Of a stretch of 64,000 bases of DNA, positions 8,478 through 16,097 are shown piece after piece. The stretch lies in NCBI GenBank assembly GCA_004340125.1, contig SLUK01000001.1, positions 310,001-374,000 on the forward strand, read 5' to 3'. Position numbers and translations under genes: made by a program. Under the pieces are notes generated by a model. The model made no database searches. It had not been told where the DNA came from and saw nothing but the letters and a program-made list of their open reading frames with translations. Position 1 is the first letter of the stretch; each line of letters starts with the position of its first letter. The DNA is from Harryflintia acetispora. Its GTDB lineage: Bacteria > Bacillota > Clostridia > Oscillospirales > Ruminococcaceae.

Positions 8478-8561
8478 CAAGATATCATATCCTAATACCA
8501 AGGGAAGCGTTGCTTTTCCTGTATTTTAGTCAGCCGCCCGCGGGCGGCGGGGAGGAACGAC

Positions 8562-8849
8562 ATGTTTCCAGAACGCATCCGGCTTTTGCGCAAATCCCAG
8601 GACCTAAGCCAGGTTGAGCTGGCCGGCCGGCTGGGGGTCTCGAAACAGAGCGTGAGCAATTGGGAAAACGGCAATATCCTGCCCTCCATCGACATGCTGG
8701 TAAAGATTTCGACCGTTTTCAACGTCTCCACCGACTATATCCTGGGGCTGGACAACCGCAGCAGCGGCGACCGCTGCTACCTCGAGGTGACGGGATTGAG
8801 CGTGGAAAAAATCGCCCACCTGCAACAGATCATCAACGACATGCGCTGA
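8562..8849 (+). CDS. XRE-family transcriptional regulator
   Basis: A 95-residue protein with a Cro/CI-type helix-turn-helix over residues 4-58: the LSQVELAGRLGVSKQSVSNW segment is the HTH, followed by ENGNILPSIDMLVKIS and a TDYILGL helix. The remaining ~30 residues could mediate dimerisation. ATG at 8562 follows GGGGAGGAAC. It probably binds the TTAGTAT repeats upstream and controls itself and the divergent 180-aa gene. A terminator follows immediately. Confidence 0.9.
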   Translation: MFPERIRLLRKSQDLSQVELAGRLGVSKQSVSNWENGNILPSIDMLVKISTVFNVSTDYILGLDNRSSGDRCYLEVTGLSVEKIAHLQQIINDMR

Positions 8850-8869
8850 CAGAATGAGGCAAAAGAAAA

Positions 8870-8904
8870 AGACCCGTAGCATAGGCAGCTATGGGTCTTT
8901 TTTT
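8870..8904 (+). terminator. Terminator of XRE gene
   Basis: An 11-bp stem (AGACCCGTAGC / GCTATGGGTCT, one G-T pair) with a T7 tail. Confidence 0.85.
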
Positions 8905-9131
8905 CGTCTGTTCGCGGGAAAAACCCCGATAAAATTTCCTGTTTTTTGAAACCTTGTCCTAATTATATCCTATTCTTCCTGCTTTTTCAAGCCAACCGGC
9001 GCTTTTTTGCGCGGACCCGCGGCCGGGATGGCCCCTGGCTGCCTATACTAACGGTCATTCTATCTGTGTCTATATTGGATAACCGGGCCGTTGTCAGCCA
9101 TGGGCCTTCCCGCGCGAAAGGAGCATATTCG

Positions 9132-10421
9132 ATGAAAGTAAGGTCCCTTGCCTGGCTGCTGGTTTCCTGCTGCCTTGCCGCCCTCTTTCCGACTCCGGCA
9201 GCGGCCGCCGCCACGGTGCAGGTGGAGCTGGGGGAGGCCGGGAGCTACGGGGTGCAGATCCCCTTCACCCCGTCGCCGCGCACCGAGCGGTACACCTTTT
9301 CCGTCCTGGAGGACGGCGCCGAGGTCTTCCGCGCCGGGGTGAGCGCCAGCGGAGACAGGAGCGATATCTATCTCCCCTTCGCCTACGACCCGTCCGGGCT
9401 GCCGGAATACACCCTGCGGGTGACCGGCCACGTCCTTCCGGGACGGGAGGGGCTGGACCGGGAGGCGGGGGTGGACACGCCCCTCGCCATCCCGCCGAGC
9501 TGCGGGTGTCCGGCCGGGACGGCGGGCGCGTTCTACGTGGGGAAGGGCACGGCGGCCGACCCGTACCAGGTGGCGAGCGCCGCACAGCTGCAGCACATCA
9601 ACAGCCCAAACCATCTCGGCAAAGGGCAATCCTTCTTACAGGTGCGGGACATCGACGTCGAGGCCGAGCAGGGCACCAGCCTCTGGACCCCCATCGGCAG
9701 CTTCGCGACCCGTTTTAACGGAACCTATGACGGGGACGGACATTGGGTGAGGAATATGAGCATCGCCGCCTCGGACTCGTCGGGTCTCTTCGGCTATGTG
9801 GAAAAGGCCACCATCCAACGTCTGGCCATCGAGACCCCCTATGCCTTCACCTCCTCGGATGCCTTCGGCGGAGGCATCGTCGGCGACGGCCGGCCGGGCG
9901 CGACGCTCTCCCAGTGCTACGCCAATGTCTCGGTCACCGCCTCTTCCGGCCATGCCGGCGTTCTTTGCGGCCTGGTACAAAATGGAAGCCTGGTGACGGA
10001 TTGCTATGCCTACGGAAAGGCGGCGGCATCCCATCAGGCAGGTCTGGTCCAAAACCTGGTGGGCTCGGTCAGGTACTGCTACGGCGTCTGCGCGATCAGC
10101 GGCGGACAAGCCACCTACACCGGCGGCATCGTGGGCTGCACCACCGCAGCGAGCAGCCTGACCGACTGCCGCTGGTTTGACGGTCCCTCCAACGCCTATG
10201 GCACGGAGGCCCCGCCCAAAGCCGTCAACGTCCAGCGCTACGCCCTGAGCAGCGCCAACCTCTCGAATCCCGCCAACTTCCCGGCGAGCTTCGGCCTAAA
10301 CGACCCGAACGGCCTGTGGGAAATGGGCGACGTGTGGTACTACAACCACAAGGACGGCAAGCCCAGCGAGCGGGTGCACGTCACCGCCCCCAAGCTCAAG
10401 ATATTCACTTACCAGGAATAA
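9132..10421 (+). CDS. Secreted GLUG-motif protein
   Basis: A 429-residue exported protein. A signal peptide covers residues 1-27 (MKVRSLAWLLVSCCLAALFP, then an Ala-rich cleavage region). After a beta-rich N-terminal part comes a conserved block DPYQVASAAQLQHI, typical of GLUG/bacterial adhesin-like modules, and then repeated units with SSGLFGYV, GGGIVGDG, AGVLCGLV and GGIVGC cores, each followed by a variable 20-25-residue strand pair. These are GLUG-like repeats that probably form a beta-solenoid. No sortase, SLH or membrane anchor is visible, so it may be released. ATG at 9132 follows AAAGGAG and is preferred over an upstream frame extension. The target is unknown. Confidence 0.8.
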   Translation: MKVRSLAWLLVSCCLAALFPTPAAAAATVQVELGEAGSYGVQIPFTPSPRTERYTFSVLEDGAEVFRAGVSASGDRSDIYLPFAYDPSGLPEYTLRVTGHVLPGREGLDREAGVDTPLAIPPSCGCPAGTAGAFYVGKGTAADPYQVASAAQLQHINSPNHLGKGQSFLQVRDIDVEAEQGTSLWTPIGSFATRFNGTYDGDGHWVRNMSIAASDSSGLFGYVEKATIQRLAIETPYAFTSSDAFGGGIVGDGRPGATLSQCYANVSVTASSGHAGVLCGLVQNGSLVTDCYAYGKAAASHQAGLVQNLVGSVRYCYGVCAISGGQATYTGGIVGCTTAASSLTDCRWFDGPSNAYGTEAPPKAVNVQRYALSSANLSNPANFPASFGLNDPNGLWEMGDVWYYNHKDGKPSERVHVTAPKLKIFTYQE

Positions 10422-10459
10422 AGCAAAGGGGCGCTTTGCCTCTCATGAGCGGCTCCGGA

Positions 10460-10490
10460 AAAAGGCCTCCCCGATCGGGGAGGCCTTTTT
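10460..10490. terminator. Bidirectional terminator
   Basis: A stem of AAAAAGGCCTCCCC and its complement with a GATC loop. It ends the GLUG gene (plus) and the stop codon of the convergent small gene overlaps its last T residues. Confidence 0.88.
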
Positions 10491-10782
10491 AGTCGTCGTA
10501 TTCGGGAGCTTCCTCGCCGGAGCAGGAAAGGGATTCGTACATGACGCGCTGCCCCAGGGCGAAGGCTTTTTTAAAGATGAGCTCTTCGACATAGATGTCC
10601 CGCTCCTGGTGGACGTTAAGATAGTCAATCAGCTCTTCTTGCTTGTCATCCGGGAGGCTGGTTTTTAAAAACAGCTCCCGGTACGAGCTCTCACGCTCCA
10701 GGATGATATATTGCTCATCCTCTGTCTTCCAAGAATAAAAGGGATGTTTTCCGTAATAAAGGTTTAATAATACTTCTCCCAT
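10489..10782 (-). CDS. Small DUF6809-like protein, 97 aa
   Basis: An acidic 97-residue helical protein starting MGEVLLNLYYGKHPFYSW and ending in a helix with the pattern FKKAFALGQRVMYESL. The length and the C-terminal F-x(3)-F-x-LG-x-x-(L/V)M-x-E pattern recall the uncharacterised DUF6809 family common in clostridia; this assignment is from memory of the pattern. The ATG at 10782 is preceded by AGGGGGG, but that site lies in one arm of a 9-bp perfect hairpin (10792-10815), so translation may be controlled. The gene ends in a shared terminator. Function unknown. Confidence 0.7.
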   Translation of the reverse strand: MGEVLLNLYYGKHPFYSWKTEDEQYIILERESSYRELFLKTSLPDDKQEELIDYLNVHQERDIYVEELIFKKAFALGQRVMYESLSCSGEEAPEYDD

Positions 10783-10791
10783 GATGATACC

Positions 10792-10815
10792 CCCCTGACC
10801 GAATTTGGTCAGGGG
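10792..10815 (-). promoter_or_regulatory. Hairpin sequestering the ribosome binding site
   Basis: CCCCTGACC and GGTCAGGGG form a perfect 9-bp stem with a 6-nt loop; the 3' arm contains the ribosome binding site of the 97-aa gene. A second 10-bp stem (GGGGTGGCGG at 10823-10832 with 10845-10854) lies further upstream in the same leader. Confidence 0.6.
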
Positions 10816-10873
10816 CCTCCCTGGGGTGGCGGAGCGTAGGAATCCCGCCACCCCAGCCCCTTGCGGGGCGCAT

Positions 10874-10913
10874 AAAGAAAAGCGCATGGAGGGGAAAACC
10901 CCATCCATGCGCT
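10874..10913 (-). terminator. Minus-strand terminator-like hairpin
   Basis: AGCGCATGGA-GGGG-AAAA-CCCC-A-TCCATGCGCT is a nearly perfect 14-bp stem. Read on the minus strand it is followed by TTTTCTTT, as in an intrinsic terminator. No minus-strand gene lies directly upstream, so what it terminates is unclear. Confidence 0.5.
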
Positions 10914-10946
10914 CTGGTCGCAAGGAAACCGGTATAAACACTGTTC

Positions 10947-10975
10947 TTTCCAAAGGGAAAAGAATGTGTTATAAT
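10947..10975 (+). promoter_or_regulatory. Strong promoter with extended -10
   Basis: TTTCCA (10947-10952), 17-bp spacer, TATAAT (10970-10975) preceded by TGT (extended -10). It would drive a transcript through the structured 10982-11083 segment. Confidence 0.5.
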
Positions 10976-11083
10976 GGCATCAGTCGTGGTGCCGGGATAC
11001 CGGTTGTATGGGGTGGTGCCTCACCTCATGCAGGGCGTAATGTGCTCGTAACACATTATGCCTGCCATGGCTATTCTTTTTAA
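10964..11083 (+). other. 39-codon frame or structured small RNA
   Basis: ATG 10964 to TAA 11083 reads a 39-residue peptide, starting MCYNGISRG and ending VTHYACHGYSF, behind an AAAGGG element. The same stretch folds into four consecutive hairpins: GGCATCA/TGGTGCC, CCGG-GATA-CCGG, ATGGGGTG/CTCACCTCAT, and a long GCAGGGCGTAATGTG/CACATTATGCCTGC stem. An extended -10 promoter overlaps the first codons, which would place the transcription start inside the frame and favours a non-coding RNA if that promoter is real. Flanks AAAAGAAT and ATTCTTTT are complementary. I cannot decide between a micropeptide, a small RNA and a mobile palindromic element. Confidence 0.35.
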
Positions 11084-11185
11084 GGGGAAACCCCTGTAAG
11101 AACATTGTAGCACGGCAGGCAGGAAAAAGCAAGAAAAAAGGCGAATTCAGGAAAGGGAGCGCGGAGAGGGCGGCTCTGCTGCCAT

Positions 11186-11348
11186 GGGGAAACCCCTTGA
11201 TAGGGTTTCCCCACGCAAAAACCTTCCACTGGAAGGTTTTTGCTCCCCTTCCTGATCTGAGGGGGCTTTTATGGCCGCGAGTGGCAGCTAACCGGAAAGG
11301 CCGCGGGCGCCGCCCGCACCCGCCAAAGGACTTAGTCCTTTGGAAACC
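11186..11348 (+). repeat. Multi-hairpin intergenic repeat, copy A
   Basis: A 163-bp element made of hairpins in fixed order: GGGGAAACCCC/GGGTTTCCCC, AAAACCTTCCA/TGGAAGGTTTT, GCGGGCGCCGCCCGC followed by ACCCGCC, and CCAAAGGAC/GTCCTTTGG ending in AAACC. Copy B (61825-61993) is the same element inverted, with the same spacer GCTCCCCTTCCTGATC and GCGAGTGGCAGC. No reading frame of note is present. Confidence 0.8.
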
Positions 11349-11433
11349 AGAAATTAACCCGAAGGGGGCACCTGCGAGGAATACCTCCTTCGCGGGAAAG
11401 GGCACCATCGTTGTTGTGATCCATTGCCTTCGC

Positions 11434-11472
11434 GGGCAAAAAGCCCCGCTCCGGTTTTCCGGAGCGGGGCTT
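11434..11472 (-). terminator. Terminator-like hairpin downstream of PHP gene
   Basis: AAGCCCCGCTCCGG-TTTT-CCGGAGCGGGGCTT; on the minus strand the stem is followed by TTTTTGCC, so it can end the transcript of the histidinol-phosphatase gene. Confidence 0.55.
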
Positions 11473-11533
11473 CGCATTTTGCGGCGGGCGCAAAGTGTGT
11501 ATAGTCCGCGCGTGGTCGCGCGTGGGGTGGTCT

Positions 11534-11624
11534 CAAAGGAGGGGTGTCCCCTCCTTTGTTTGCTTCTTTTGGGTCTTTTCTTTCAAACAAAGAAAAGACC
11601 TCGGGGTTTGGGGCGGACAGCCCC
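11534..11624. repeat. Cluster of three palindromes
   Basis: CAAAGGAGGGG-TGT-CCCCTCCTTTG, then GGTCTTTTCTTT/AAAGAAAAGACC, then a GGGGC/GCCCC hairpin. They lie directly after the PHP gene stop and may be further modules of the intergenic repeat family. Confidence 0.6.
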
Positions 11625-11626
11625 AT

Positions 11627-12442
11627 TTACCTTATTCCAAGCATGCGCGCCTGGCGCTTCTTATAAAAGGCGAAATACTGAAAGCCGCACGACTGGAGCA
11701 CTTCCATCCCCTCTGCGATCCCGACCCCGAGGTCCTGCGCGAGGTGGGAGTCCGAGCCGAGGGTGACGATCTCGCCGCCCAGCTCCCGGTAGCGCGCAAA
11801 GATTTCCTTCGGCGGGCAGAGCTGGCCCCAGCCGTTGTGGAGCCCCGCCACGTTGAGCTCCAGCCCCTTGCCGCGGGCAATCAGCGTGCGCAGGATTTCG
11901 TCGATCAAATCGTCCCAGCGCCGGAGATCCACCTCGATCCCGTCCCGCCCCGAGATGTAGCGGATCGGATAGGTCAGATGGGCCAGGGAGTCGAAGTCGG
12001 CCTTTTTGGCGGTTTCGAGCACCTCGCCGAAGTAGGCATCCATCGCCGCGTTGACCTCCTCGATGGGGCGGCCCTTGTAGCTGACCTCGTAGTAGTCGGG
12101 CCAGCCGCGGGTGACGTGGACCGAGCCGAGGACAAAGTCGTAGTTGAGCAGCCCGAGCGCCCGCTCGGCCAGAGCCGGATCGAACAGCGGCTGGCCGAGC
12201 TCGATCCCGGCGGTGAGCATGAGCCGGTCGCCGAAGAAGAGCTGGGCCTTGCGCACCTCGAAGTTCGAGTTGATCATGCGCAGCTCGAAGTTGTCCCGTT
12301 TGTAGATGTCGATGTCGCAGTGGTCGGTGATGCACAGCCCCATCAGGCCCTTCTCCACCGCCTGCTCGCAGAGGTAGGTCACCGAATGATGCCCGTCGGG
12401 GGAGTTGTCCGAATGGGAATGGCTATCAAATATATTGAGCAT
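11627..12442 (-). CDS. PHP-family histidinol-phosphatase-like phosphoesterase
   Basis: A 271-residue PHP-domain phosphoesterase. The metal-binding motifs are in order: DSHSHSDNSPDG near the N-terminus, ITDHCD (~40), GIELG (~79), GSVHVTRG (~105), AHLTYP (~153), ELNVAG and the C-terminal GSDSHLAQDLG. This set matches HisJ/HisK histidinol-phosphate phosphatase of Firmicutes, which acts in histidine synthesis; other PHP phosphatases have similar motifs and no other his gene is nearby, so the substrate is inferred. ATG at 12442 follows GGAGGGACT. It is divergent from nadE. Confidence 0.85.
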   Translation of the reverse strand: MLNIFDSHSHSDNSPDGHHSVTYLCEQAVEKGLMGLCITDHCDIDIYKRDNFELRMINSNFEVRKAQLFFGDRLMLTAGIELGQPLFDPALAERALGLLNYDFVLGSVHVTRGWPDYYEVSYKGRPIEEVNAAMDAYFGEVLETAKKADFDSLAHLTYPIRYISGRDGIEVDLRRWDDLIDEILRTLIARGKGLELNVAGLHNGWGQLCPPKEIFARYRELGGEIVTLGSDSHLAQDLGVGIAEGMEVLQSCGFQYFAFYKKRQARMLGIR

Positions 12443-12583
12443 ATGAGTCCCTCCAAAAGACGCTGTAAATTTCTGATTTCATCATAGCACAGAAAATGAG
12501 GGGTGTAAAATAATTTCTGGTTTATAGATTGTAAAAAGTGTGCTAAGATAGAGGCAACAAACTTTTCGTAAAAGCAGGAAAGG

Positions 12584-14377
12584 ATGGTGCCTGCGATGAA
12601 TTCGATCATACGGCTTCTGGGGCTGGTCAACCGCACCCCGCCCGCCAACCCGATGGCGGCGCTGGAGGACCTGTTGGACCTGCTGTCCGACTCGGGCAGC
12701 GCGGCGGCGGACATTGTGCTGTTGCCCCGCTTCGCGCTCTGCCCGCCCTCGTCGGGGGAGCTCATGCGCTCCAAAACGCTGCTGGCCGCCTGCGAGGAGG
12801 CCCTAAACGGGCTGCTGCTGCGCTCCAAGGAGCTGGAGAGCTTTTTGGTGCTCACCCTGCCCCTGCAGAAAAACGGGATTCCCTATGAGGCGGGCGCGGT
12901 GATTTACAAGGGGGAGCTCTATTGCTTTTCCCCCGATGAGGGGGAGCTTCCCCTCTTTCGGGTGGGGGACCTCTCGTTCACCGTGCTGCCCTGCGATCCC
13001 CATAGGCTGCCGCACTACCTGCCGCAGGTGGAGGACAGCGGGTGCGACCTGGTGCTGGTCCCCTCCTATGAGCCGGTCTATGCCGGCAGCCGCCGGGCGG
13101 CGGCCAAGGGGATGTGCGCGCTCTCCGCGGCGGCCTCGTGCGCCGTGGCGGCGGTCAACGGCGGGGTGGGGGACACCTCCTCGCCGCATCTGTGGGGCGG
13201 CTACATATTGGTGGCCGAGGAGGGGAACCTGCTCGCGCAGAAGTGCGCCGAGCAGGAGGGGATCGCCCTCTACCACGACTTTGACTGCGACCTGCTGCGC
13301 GCCGCCCGTCCGGCCCCGCAGCGCCAGCGCGAGGCGCTGTGCGCCCATCCCTGCACCGGAGCGAAGGCCGGGCTGCTGCGCGAGGTCTCGCGCACGCCCT
13401 ACCTGCCGGACAAGCCGGGCGAGCGCGAACGCTACCTCGAGGAGCTCTTCACGCTTCAGACGCGCGCCCTTGCCTGTCGGCTGGACAACACCGGGCTCGA
13501 GCGGCTGGTGCTCGGGGTTTCGGGGGGGCTCGATTCCACCCTGGCGCTGCTCTGCTGTGCCAGGGCGTGCGACCTGCTGGGCTATCCCCGCCAGAGGATC
13601 CTGGGGGTGACCATGCCGGGGTTCGGCACCACCGACCGCACCTACTACAACGCCCTGCTGCTGATGGAGCAGCTGGGGATCGAGACGCGGGACATCCCGA
13701 TCCGCAATGCCGTATCCTCCCATTTCGAGGACATCGCCCACGACCCGGCCAAGCGGGACGCGGTCTATGAAAATGCCCAGGCGCGCGAGCGCGCCCAGAT
13801 CCTGTTCGATCTATCCAACCAGGAAAACGGCCTGGTGGTGGGGACCGGGGACCTCTCCGAGGCGGCGCTCGGGTTTTCCACCTTCGGGGGGGACCACCTG
13901 GCGGGGTACAACGTCAACATCTGCCTCAATAAGACCACCATCCGGGAGCTGGTCGCCCTGATCGCGCAGCGGGACTGGCTGCCCGGCGTCGGCGAGACGC
14001 TGCAGGACATCCTGGACACCCCGGTCAGCCCCGAGCTGCTGCCCCCGGCCCAGAGCGGGGAGCAGCACCAGAAGAGTGAGGAGATTTTGGGGCCCTACCT
14101 GCTGCACGACTTCTTTTTGCACTATACCCTGCGCTACCACTTCGCGCCGCTCAAGGTCTACAACTACGCCTCGATCGCCTTCGCCGGGGAATACGATCCC
14201 GCCTTCATCCGCGATAAGCTGGGGATTTTCATCCGCCGCTTCTATACCCAACAGTTTAAACGCTCCTGTGCGCCGGACAGCGCCGAGATTTGCAGGCCGA
14301 ACCTCTGCGGATTCTATATCCCGTCGGACATGAACCCGCAGGTCTTTCTCGACGAGCTGGCGCGCGGGGAAGAATAA
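12584..14377 (+). CDS. nadE: NAD(+) synthase with degenerate nitrilase-type glutaminase domain
   Basis: A 597-residue two-domain NAD synthase that amidates nicotinic acid adenine dinucleotide in the cytoplasm. Residues ~310-590 are the ATP pyrophosphatase domain with the P-loop SGGLDS (313-318) and the VGTGDLSEAALGFSTFGGDH block. Residues 1-270 align with the carbon-nitrogen hydrolase domain that feeds ammonia from glutamine, but the expected catalytic Glu in the FPE motif reads LPR (R49); the Cys region is present as LPCDPHRLP (C137). The domain is also shortened. Ammonia channelling may thus be lost. ATG 12584 sits very close to AGGAAAGG; ATG 12596 (MNSIIRLLG) is an alternative start. Confidence 0.88.
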   Translation: MVPAMNSIIRLLGLVNRTPPANPMAALEDLLDLLSDSGSAAADIVLLPRFALCPPSSGELMRSKTLLAACEEALNGLLLRSKELESFLVLTLPLQKNGIPYEAGAVIYKGELYCFSPDEGELPLFRVGDLSFTVLPCDPHRLPHYLPQVEDSGCDLVLVPSYEPVYAGSRRAAAKGMCALSAAASCAVAAVNGGVGDTSSPHLWGGYILVAEEGNLLAQKCAEQEGIALYHDFDCDLLRAARPAPQRQREALCAHPCTGAKAGLLREVSRTPYLPDKPGERERYLEELFTLQTRALACRLDNTGLERLVLGVSGGLDSTLALLCCARACDLLGYPRQRILGVTMPGFGTTDRTYYNALLLMEQLGIETRDIPIRNAVSSHFEDIAHDPAKRDAVYENAQARERAQILFDLSNQENGLVVGTGDLSEAALGFSTFGGDHLAGYNVNICLNKTTIRELVALIAQRDWLPGVGETLQDILDTPVSPELLPPAQSGEQHQKSEEILGPYLLHDFFLHYTLRYHFAPLKVYNYASIAFAGEYDPAFIRDKLGIFIRRFYTQQFKRSCAPDSAEICRPNLCGFYIPSDMNPQVFLDELARGEE

Positions 14378-14405
14378 CGCCATCACAGAAAGGAACAAAG
14401 AACAT

Positions 14406-14675
14406 ATGAGAGCAGTCATCACAGTCACCGGTAAGGACACCGTGGGGATTTTAGCCAAGGTCAGCAACGAGTGCGCCAAGTACAACGCCAACATCGCGGA
14501 GGTCAGCCAGACCGTGCTGCAGGACATGTTCGCGATGATCATGCTGGTGGACATCGACCACCTCACCTGCGGGCTCAGCGAGCTTGCCGACATCATGCGC
14601 CGCATGGGCGAGGGGCAGGGGCTGATGATCCACGTCATGCACGAGGACATCTTCAATTCGATGCACCGCATCTAG
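14406..14675 (+). CDS. ACT-domain protein (UPF0237 family)
   Basis: An 89-residue stand-alone ACT domain: RAVITVTGKDTVGILAKVS is the first strand and helix, followed by NIAEVSQTVLQDMFAMIMLV. This matches the UPF0237 family, small ligand-binding regulators proposed to bind an amino acid or nucleotide. It is followed 24 bp later by a DUF711 protein, and this pair is a conserved gene neighbourhood in many bacteria, implying joint action. The ATG at 14406 has a GAAAGGAACAAAG site. It probably sits in one transcript with nadE, 28 bp upstream. Confidence 0.9.
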   Translation: MRAVITVTGKDTVGILAKVSNECAKYNANIAEVSQTVLQDMFAMIMLVDIDHLTCGLSELADIMRRMGEGQGLMIHVMHEDIFNSMHRI

Positions 14676-14699
14676 CGCAGGGGAAAGGAAACATCCGTC

Positions 14700-16058
14700 A
14701 TGATCAACAACACTGAAATACTCGAAACCATCCGGATGATCCAGGATGAAAACCTAGACATCCGCACCATCACCATGGGAATTTCCCTTTTGGACTGCGC
14801 GGACAGCGACATCGAACGCAGCTGCCAGAAGGTGTACGAAAAGATCTGCCACCGGGCCGAGCGCCTGGTCGGCACCGGCGAGGCGATCGAGAAGGAATAC
14901 GGGATCCCGATCATCAACAAGCGCCTGTCGGTCACCCCGATCGCCCTGCTTTGTGGGATCAGCGGCGGGGACCCGGTGCGCTATGCCAAGGCCATGGACC
15001 AGGCCGCCAAGGCGGTCGGGGTCAACTTCATCGGCGGGTATTCGGCCCTGGTGCAAAAGGGCTTTGCCGCCGGGGACCGCGAGCTGATCGACTCGATCCC
15101 GCGGGCGCTCGCCGAGACCGACGTGGTCTGCTCCTCGGTCAACGTGGGCTCCACCAGGGCCGGGATCAATATGGATGCGGTCGCCCTGATGGGGGACATC
15201 GTGCTCCAGAGCGCCAAGCTCACGGCCGACAACTGCTGCTTCGGCGCGGCCAAGATCGTGGTCTTCTGCAACGCGGTGGAGGATAACCCTTTCATGGCCG
15301 GCGCCTTCCACGGCGTGGGCGAGGGGGACTGCGTTTTAAACGTCGGCGTCTCGGGCCCGGGCGTGGTGCGCGCGGCGATTGCAAATGCCCCGGACGACTA
15401 CGACCTCACACAAATCGCCAACATCATCAAGAAAACCGCCTTCAAGATCACCCGCATGGGCCAGCTGGTGGGCAGCGAGGCCTCGCGGCGGCTTGGCATC
15501 CCCTTCGGGATCGTGGACCTCTCGCTGGCGCCGACCCCGGCGGTGGGCGACTCGGTGGCGCACATCCTCGAGGAGATCGGGCTGGAGAGCTGCGGCGCCT
15601 GCGGCACCACGGCGGCGCTGGCCATGCTCAACGACGCGGTCAAAAAGGGCGGCGTGATGGCTTCGTCCCGTGTGGGCGGGCTTTCGGGCGCATTCATCCC
15701 GGTCAGCGAGGATGCGGGGATGATCGACGCGGCGCGCTGCGGGGCGCTGTGTATCGAGAAGCTCGAGGCGATGACCGCCGTCTGCTCGGTGGGGCTGGAC
15801 ATGATCGTCATCCCGGGTGACACCCCGGCCGAGGTGATCGGCGGGATCATCGCCGACGAGGCGGCCATCGGGATGATCAACTCCAAAACCACGGCGGTGC
15901 GGGTCATCCCGGCCATCGGCCACAAGGAGGGCGAGGAGCTCGAGTTCGGCGGCCTGTTCGGCAGCGGCCCGGTGATGAAGGTCAGCCGCTATTCTCCCAT
16001 GAAGCTGATCCGGCGCGGCGGGCAGATCCCCGCCCCGATCCAGAGCCTCAAGAACTAA
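14700..16058 (+). CDS. DUF711 / UPF0210 (PFL) family protein
   Basis: A 452-residue cytosolic protein of the DUF711/UPF0210 family, which has a fold related to glycyl-radical/PFL-like barrels but no assigned reaction. Family-typical segments are the N-terminal EILETIRMIQDENLDIRT, the central GGYSALVQKGF and SVNVGSTRAGINMDA, and the C-terminal AIGHKEGEELEFGGLFGSGP. No glycyl radical motif is obvious. It follows the ACT-domain gene and, by family context, the two should work together. The start has AGGGGAAAGGAAACATCC. The operon appears to end here, since a new promoter begins just after the stop. Confidence 0.9.
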   Translation: MINNTEILETIRMIQDENLDIRTITMGISLLDCADSDIERSCQKVYEKICHRAERLVGTGEAIEKEYGIPIINKRLSVTPIALLCGISGGDPVRYAKAMDQAAKAVGVNFIGGYSALVQKGFAAGDRELIDSIPRALAETDVVCSSVNVGSTRAGINMDAVALMGDIVLQSAKLTADNCCFGAAKIVVFCNAVEDNPFMAGAFHGVGEGDCVLNVGVSGPGVVRAAIANAPDDYDLTQIANIIKKTAFKITRMGQLVGSEASRRLGIPFGIVDLSLAPTPAVGDSVAHILEEIGLESCGACGTTAALAMLNDAVKKGGVMASSRVGGLSGAFIPVSEDAGMIDAARCGALCIEKLEAMTAVCSVGLDMIVIPGDTPAEVIGGIIADEAAIGMINSKTTAVRVIPAIGHKEGEELEFGGLFGSGPVMKVSRYSPMKLIRRGGQIPAPIQSLKN

Positions 16059-16062
16059 ATTC

Positions 16063-16091
16063 TTGACTCCCTCTGCGCTCGCTGGTATACT
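16063..16091 (+). promoter_or_regulatory. Promoter of the ECF leader
   Basis: TTGACT (16063-16068), 17-bp spacer, TATACT (16086-16091), directly after the DUF711 stop. The transcript would begin near 16098. Confidence 0.75.
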
Positions 16092-16097
16092 TTAAAA

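Noticed and set aside
10805..11083. Longer 92-codon version of the micro-ORF
   Set aside because: Its N-terminal half runs through hairpins and a terminator-like element and has no ribosome binding site.
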